Shown: piece after piece, positions 59,204-64,000 of the stretch
Layout of the letters: each line of letters starts with the position of its first letter
Numbering within the stretch: the first letter of the stretch is position 1
Assembly: GCA_013299105.1 (NCBI GenBank)
Contig: JAAFJY010000028.1
Span: forward strand, 1 to 64,000
Direction: 5' to 3'
DNA length: 64,000 nt
Source: Chitinophagales bacterium
GTDB lineage: Bacteria; Bacteroidota; Bacteroidia; Chitinophagales; Saprospiraceae
Program-made: the position numbers and the translations under genes
The notes under the pieces: generated by a model
Database searches by the model: none
What the model saw: the letters and a program-made list of their open reading frames with translations, nothing else
What the model was told of the DNA's origin: nothing

Positions 59204-59875
59204 CTAAGGCAAATTGACAGTGATGGTCTTGGAATACAGCTCCGCCACCAGGTGTACATTGACATTCCTTACTTTTTGGTAGCTACTCAAGCGCTTGACC
59301 AGGTACAAGTCAGCTTTCCCCTTTTCCAGGGCACCGAAACTGGGGAAGGGGACGATTAGATCGCCTTGGCGGGTAGGCCCCTGCACAATTACTGATGCGC
59401 TCTGACCTTTGGCGTCGGTGAGGAGCACAACGAGCTCTTCTTCTTTGCTCAAGATGCTGTTTTGGACTTTGATGAGCAGGTTGCCGTCTGGATCATTGGG
59501 CATCTCGATGCTGAATTCGCCGATTGGCCTGAGTTTGGGGGAGATTTTTTGTTTGTTGCCTTGCTGGTCGGCAAAAGAAAACCCGGCGCTGGCTTGATAC
59601 GGGCCATCAAAACTGCCTTCGTGGCGAATGAAATCTTCGTTCAGGGTTCGAGCAGGCAAGTTTTGCTGGGCAAAACTCACGCCTTCGGGAAAAGCCTTGC
59701 TTTTGGCTAAGATAGAGTCACCTTCCAACCATACAGCTTCGGCACGATAAGATTGCTCAGGCTCTAGGTAGCGCACAAAGAGCTCTAGGGATTGTTTTTT
59801 TTCCTGCGTATTCAGGGCCTGGTTGGTACAGGCGCAAATGGGCAAAAAGGCGAGAAGAACTAAAAATTTCCACAT
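59204..59875 (-). CDS. hypothetical lipoprotein, 223 aa
   Basis: The start MWKFLVLLAFLPICACTNQ has a hydrophobic segment and a lipobox-like ICAC, so it is probably a lipoprotein. The rest is a beta-rich domain (LELFVRYLEPEQSYRAEAVWLEG, GSFDGPYQASAGFSF, KTITVNLP), unknown. The frame is open to 60013, but this part is repeat-derived (LQHFNPSTFQQ), so ATG 59875 is the start. Convergent with the APH-like gene. Confidence 0.72.
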   Translation of the reverse strand: MWKFLVLLAFLPICACTNQALNTQEKKQSLELFVRYLEPEQSYRAEAVWLEGDSILAKSKAFPEGVSFAQQNLPARTLNEDFIRHEGSFDGPYQASAGFSFADQQGNKQKISPKLRPIGEFSIEMPNDPDGNLLIKVQNSILSKEEELVVLLTDAKGQSASVIVQGPTRQGDLIVPFPSFGALEKGKADLYLVKRLSSYQKVRNVNVHLVAELYSKTITVNLP

Positions 59876-60243
59876 GGTTTGATGATCCAGAGTTTTGAAA
59901 TCGAATTTCAAAGGTAACAAATGGAGGCTTTGTTGAAAGGTGGAAGGGTTGAAATGTTGAAGAGAGGGCACGTTTTCAGGGCTTTGGCGGCCAGGAACAG
60001 GTGCCTGCAACAATTTTTTCTGGATTTGTCGGCTGCTAACGAATATTACAGGGATTAATGTCTTATTTTTAGGCCCAACTATCCGTCTACTTCGATCAAT
60101 TCAAGCTGGCAAGTATGTTTTTTGCCAAGCTTATTGGGTATGAGTTCGATCTTCAATTGATTGGTCTATTGATTATTGCGTAGTAAGTTTTTGGGAAAGC
60201 CGACTGTTTCCTCGATCCCAAAACTTTGAAAAATCACCTAGGT
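59876..60243. other. divergent intergenic region before the TonB receptor
   Basis: Contains octamer repeats at 59931-59967 and an imperfect hairpin AAGCTGGCAA/TTGCCAAGCTT at 60103-60132. No clear TAnnTTTG promoter was found for the receptor gene. The in-frame TTG at 60226 is not preferred. Confidence 0.5.
59931..59967. repeat. octamer repeats GTTGARRN
   Basis: GTTGAAAGGTGGAAGGGTTGAAATGTTGAAGA, four units in plus orientation, upstream of the lipoprotein gene start. Confidence 0.7.
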
Positions 60244-63200
60244 ATGAAGCGAAATTTACTTTGGAGTTTTTTGGTCATTTGCACTTTTCTTCCCTTTCTA
60301 AGCAATGCCCAGACCTCTTTGAATGGCAAAATTACCGACAAGGACAGCAAAGAGGTCGTAGGCTTTGCCTCGGTATCCCTATTTCGCAACGGGGTACTGG
60401 CCACCGGAACTGATTCTGACATCAATGGGGTTTACAATTTTGCAGACATTGACCCTGGTGTGTACGACATTGAGTTCAGTTTCTTGGGTTATCAACCCCT
60501 TCGCATCACTGGTGTCAAAGTACTGGCGGGTAAAGCGAACAAAGCTGATGCGGTGATAGAGTCCAGTGGCGGTATCGTGCTGAATGAATTCGTGGTCACC
60601 ACATATAAAGTGCCCTTGATCGAGCAGGACAATACCACATCGGGAGCGGTCATTACCAGCGACCAGATTCGCAACTTGCCCACCCGAAACATCAATGCCA
60701 TCGCGGCCACCGCCGCAGGCCTGGCCAGCGCTGACGAAGGCCGTTCGATCAACGTACGGGGTTCACGCAGCAACAACACCGATTATTACCAAGATGGAAT
60801 CCGCATCCAGGGCAACCTGATTCCAGAAACGGAGATCGAACAGTTACAAGTCATCACTGGGGGCATCGAAGCCCAATATGGCGACGTGACCGGGGGGATC
60901 ATTTCGATCACCACCAAAGGCCCGGCCAACAAGTTTATGGGGGGCGCAGAAGTAGAGACTTCTCGTTTTCTGGACGCTTACAACAACTCTTTGGCTGGCA
61001 TCAACTTCAGTGGCCCGATCCTCAAGAAAAGCAATGGCCAATCCCTGTTGGGTTATCGGGTGTCTGGGCGTTACACTTACCGTTTGGATGATGACCCAAC
61101 GGCCGTTCCGGTATACAAGGTCAAACCCGATAAGCTCAAAGAACTGGAAGAAAACCCCATCATCCAACGCCAGGGTTCATTCTTGGTAAATGCCGACTAC
61201 CTGGGTTTTGATGATGCAGATGCCCTCAAGGCTCGCCCCAATGAATCCAGTCAGCGCATTGACCTGACCGCCAAACTAGAGGCAAAGCCGACCAAAAACC
61301 TGGATTTTTCTTTCACTGGCGCTTTTACTGATAATCAAAATCAGTTCACGCCCGGCGGCTGGCGCTTGCTCAATAGCGACAACAACCCCACGGCTTTTGG
61401 CAATACTTATCGGGGGATTTTTCGGGTTCGCCACCGTTTGGGAGGCTTCAACGCCGAAAATGGGCCACAGACCAAAAATGCCTTGATCCAAAACGCCTCT
61501 TATACGCTGATTTTTAGCTACGAAAAAACGAATGGAGAGGATTATGATGCCCGCCACAAGTTGAATTATTTTGACTATGGTTATGTAGGTAAATTCGACA
61601 TCGAGTGGGTGCCCACTTTTGGCTTTGAGTTTGACCCTACCAGCCAACAATCGGTGCTCAAGCATACCGACTACCGCCAAGTATTGCGTCGTTATACACC
61701 AGCTGAACAAAACCCGGTTTTGGCCAACTACAACAAAGTTTTTGGCTTGAATCCCAATGAAACACTCAATTCTGGTATTGGTCGGACCTTCATTCCGGGC
61801 ATCCAAGACCCCGGAACCGTTTTGTCCGCAGATAACTTCATCGTACCCAATGGTTTCATCTCCAATATCTACACCAATTCCTGGGGTTTTCACTCCAACG
61901 TAGGTTCGGTTTACAACAATGCCGGATTCAGCAACAACGACCTCTATACCTTTAATGGTCGTTTGAACTTTGACTTGGTCCCCGACAAATCGGGCAAAAG
62001 CCGCCACAACATCCAGTTGGGCCTCATTTACGAGCAAAGGGCTGATCGCGCTTATTCAGTAGCCCCACAAACTTTGTGGAACATCGCTCGTCAACAAGCC
62101 AACAACCATATATTAGGCATTACGCCTCAATCGACCAAGGTCGGCACGATTACCGATACCATTGGCGGCCAAGCCGTGACTTTGGATCTGCTCAGTCTGG
62201 CGACTTCTCAAAACCAGGAAAACAGATTTTATCGGGCAGTGCGTCAAAAAAATAACATTCCACTTACCTCTTATGTGAATGTGGACGGAATGGACCCCGA
62301 TGAGTTGAGTCTGGACATGTTTTCGGCCAAAGAATTGAATGACCAGGGTGTGTTGAGCTATTTTGGCTACGATTACTTGGGCAACAAGTTCAACGGTACC
62401 TTCAACGATTTCTTCACCGCCACCGATGCCGATGGGGTACGCACTTTTCCCATCGCTCCCAACCGCCCAATTTATTCGGCTTTTTACCTCCAGGATAAGT
62501 TTACGTTCAAGGACATCATCTTCCGATTGGGTGTGCGCGTGGACCGCTACGACGCCAACACCAAGGTTTTGAAAGATCCATATTCTTTGTACGACATCAT
62601 GGGAGCAAGCGAGTACCACGAAAAATTTGGCGGCCAACGCCCCGGCAACATTGGCGACGACTATAAGGTCTACCTCAACGATGCAGGTACTCGGGTGGAG
62701 GCCTATCGCCAAGGCGATCAGTGGTACCGTGCCAACGGTGCGCCAGTGAACAGCCCGGTGGAAATTTTCTCAGGGGGCTTGGTTTTCCCAAAATACCAAG
62801 ATGAAAATGCAACGCGAATTCCCAACTACATCAAGTCGCGTGAGTTCAACACCGAGGCTTCTTTCCGCGATTACGAGGCCCAGGTGAATGTCATGCCACG
62901 TTTGGCTTTCTCTTTTCCCATTTCGGAAGATGCCAACTTCTTTGCGCACTACGACATACTGGTGCAGCGCCCCGCGAGTAACACCTTGGCCACTGCTGCC
63001 GATTATTTCTACTTCACCGACAACCCTGGGGCGATCAAAAACAACCCTGACCTGAAGCCAGAACGGACCATCGACTACGAGGTAGGTTTCCAACAAAGAC
63101 TAACGGCCAGTTCCAAGCTGAAAACGTCGGCTTATTACAAGGAAATTCGCAACTGGGTTCAGATTCGGACCTATTTCCCGGTACCGATTATCAGCCAGTA

Positions 63201-63900
63201 CACCACCTATGACAACATCGACTTCGGTACGGTCAAGGGCTTTTTGTTTGAATATGAATTGCGCCGCACGGCCAACGCGACCTTGAATGCAAATTACACT
63301 TTGCAATTTGCAGATGGAACAGGCTCGGACGCCAACTCCCAGCGGGGCCTGACCAGCCGGGGCAACCTGCGTACCTTGTTTCCGCTCAACTACGACGAGC
63401 GCCACCGCATCAACCTCAATTTTGACTACCGCATCGACCCCACCACCTGGAAAGGGCCAGCGTTTATGAAAGAAATAGGCTTAAACCTGCAAGGAATCAT
63501 GGTTTCCGGGCGGCCTTACACCGCACGCCAAACCCCACTGGAATTGGGAGGAACCCAGACCATTGGTTCGATCAACGGCGCTCGCAAGCCTTGGAATTTC
63601 ACCCTGAACTTGCGCATCGACAAGACGGTACAACTCAGCAAGGGCAGTGATGTGAATATTTATTGCCGTATTTCCAATGTACTGGATCGACGCAATGTGA
63701 TCAACGTGTATCCTGCTACGGGATCACCAAGCGACGACGGCTTCTTGGCTTCCTCGCAAGGGCAAGACAAGTTGCGCAATATCCAGAATTCGGCTCGCTT
63801 GGTCGATTCTTACCTGGCATCTTACCAGTGGGTGTTGCTGAACCCGAATTTCTTTTCCTTGCCACGCAGGATTTTTGTAGGAGCGACTTACCAATTTTAA
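60244..63900 (+). CDS. TonB-dependent receptor, SusC/CarboxypepD-plug type
   Basis: 1218 residues, outer-membrane active transporter. Signal peptide about 1-22 (ends SNAQ). A carboxypeptidase-regulatory-like domain follows (about 25-110: LNGKITDKDSKEVVGFASVSLF, YDIEFSFLGYQPL). Next a plug (LNEFVVTTYKVPLIEQDNTTSG, NVRGSRSNNTDYYQDGIRIQG, ITGGIEAQYGDVTGGIISITTKG) and a long barrel ending FSLPRRIFVGATYQF. The ATG at 60244 fits the signal peptide; the TTG at 60226 does not. Ligand unknown. It is followed 24 bases later by another exported gene. Confidence 0.93.
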   Translation: MKRNLLWSFLVICTFLPFLSNAQTSLNGKITDKDSKEVVGFASVSLFRNGVLATGTDSDINGVYNFADIDPGVYDIEFSFLGYQPLRITGVKVLAGKANKADAVIESSGGIVLNEFVVTTYKVPLIEQDNTTSGAVITSDQIRNLPTRNINAIAATAAGLASADEGRSINVRGSRSNNTDYYQDGIRIQGNLIPETEIEQLQVITGGIEAQYGDVTGGIISITTKGPANKFMGGAEVETSRFLDAYNNSLAGINFSGPILKKSNGQSLLGYRVSGRYTYRLDDDPTAVPVYKVKPDKLKELEENPIIQRQGSFLVNADYLGFDDADALKARPNESSQRIDLTAKLEAKPTKNLDFSFTGAFTDNQNQFTPGGWRLLNSDNNPTAFGNTYRGIFRVRHRLGGFNAENGPQTKNALIQNASYTLIFSYEKTNGEDYDARHKLNYFDYGYVGKFDIEWVPTFGFEFDPTSQQSVLKHTDYRQVLRRYTPAEQNPVLANYNKVFGLNPNETLNSGIGRTFIPGIQDPGTVLSADNFIVPNGFISNIYTNSWGFHSNVGSVYNNAGFSNNDLYTFNGRLNFDLVPDKSGKSRHNIQLGLIYEQRADRAYSVAPQTLWNIARQQANNHILGITPQSTKVGTITDTIGGQAVTLDLLSLATSQNQENRFYRAVRQKNNIPLTSYVNVDGMDPDELSLDMFSAKELNDQGVLSYFGYDYLGNKFNGTFNDFFTATDADGVRTFPIAPNRPIYSAFYLQDKFTFKDIIFRLGVRVDRYDANTKVLKDPYSLYDIMGASEYHEKFGGQRPGNIGDDYKVYLNDAGTRVEAYRQGDQWYRANGAPVNSPVEIFSGGLVFPKYQDENATRIPNYIKSREFNTEASFRDYEAQVNVMPRLAFSFPISEDANFFAHYDILVQRPASNTLATAADYFYFTDNPGAIKNNPDLKPERTIDYEVGFQQRLTASSKLKTSAYYKEIRNWVQIRTYFPVPIISQYTTYDNIDFGTVKGFLFEYELRRTANATLNANYTLQFADGTGSDANSQRGLTSRGNLRTLFPLNYDERHRINLNFDYRIDPTTWKGPAFMKEIGLNLQGIMVSGRPYTARQTPLELGGTQTIGSINGARKPWNFTLNLRIDKTVQLSKGSDVNIYCRISNVLDRRNVINVYPATGSPSDDGFLASSQGQDKLRNIQNSARLVDSYLASYQWVLLNPNFFSLPRRIFVGATYQF

Positions 63901-63951
63901 TTTTCCCGACACCCATCGATTCTTATGCTTTTATTGAAAAAAAACATAGCC

Positions 63952-64000
63952 ATGAGGCAATTCAAAACCTGGCTTTTGACCATCATGGGCCTGGTCTTGT
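63952..64000 (+). CDS. start of an exported protein (partial, cut at window end)
   Basis: ATG at 63952 (alternative in-frame ATG at 63925) opens MRQFKTWLLTIMGLVL, a signal-peptide-like start. It follows the TonB receptor closely, so it is likely co-transcribed. No family can be given. Confidence 0.6.
   Translation, partial: MRQFKTWLLTIMGLVL

Overview
The window is chromosomal DNA of a member of the Bacteroidota, most likely a Saprospiria relative such as Haliscomenobacter (the phylum is well supported, the genus is a guess). The evidence is the TTG-N19/20-TAnnTTTG type of promoter, type IX secretion (T9SS) C-terminal sorting domains, SprB-like and BACON-like modules, a PorP/SprF-like barrel, a SusC-type TonB-dependent receptor, and weak or absent Shine-Dalgarno sequences. 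No rRNA, tRNA, CRISPR array, insertion sequence with transposase, or prophage was seen.

Layout. 1-3000: tail of a possible left-hand gene, a foldback repeat, glyS and a hypothetical gene. 3000-11450: two cell-surface genes facing each other (an 812-residue barrel/SH3 fusion and an 1872-residue T9SS-exported adhesin-like protein), separated by a strong bidirectional terminator and a 175-bp foldback element. 12000-18700: an AntA/AntB-like antirepressor gene, then rimP-nusA-infB with a hairpin leader. 18700-24400, minus strand: cysS, a zinc alcohol dehydrogenase, an ATPase-TOPRIM (DUF4276-like) gene pair that looks like a defence or nuclease module, and a GIN-domain protein. 24400-29700, plus strand: SRAP, a DUF6089-like barrel, YjbQ, GH3 and LysE. 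29700-41200: an LRR protein, a CotH/T9SS protein, an MFS transporter, a VOC protein, a KirBac channel, an M16 peptidase, a one-POTRA outer-membrane protein and NAD kinase. 41800-50200: a coiled-coil protein, asd, a phosphotriesterase-like protein, Dps, an orphan XisI, an FAD oxidoreductase, msrB, a 93-residue hypothetical protein and a DUF2520 protein. 50200-57400, minus strand: ccmF, ccmE and a 1202-residue pseudo-peptidase/propeller/barrel protein. 57700-64000: an MBL hydrolase translationally coupled to an APH(3')-like kinase, a lipoprotein, a TonB-dependent receptor and the start of its downstream gene.

How the genes work together. Much of the window is core information processing (glyS, cysS, rimP-nusA-infB), metabolism (asd, nadK) and envelope biogenesis (ccmEF, one-POTRA barrel, SusC-like receptor). 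Several large proteins are exported by the type IX route. Gene coupling is visible as 1- to 4-base overlaps (barrel/yjbQ, barrel/nadK, MBL/APH) and 2- to 3-base gaps (ATPase/TOPRIM, ccmF/DUF2520).

The most unusual signal is in the intergenic DNA. A family of 131-144-bp foldback repeats has five copies, four of them just upstream of genes, with compensatory base changes between the arms. There are also tandem heptamer/octamer repeats, a 334-bp element with heptamer inverted termini, REP-like hairpin pairs and a long foldback. The best candidate for a little-described protein system is the ATPase-TOPRIM pair at 21498-23537.
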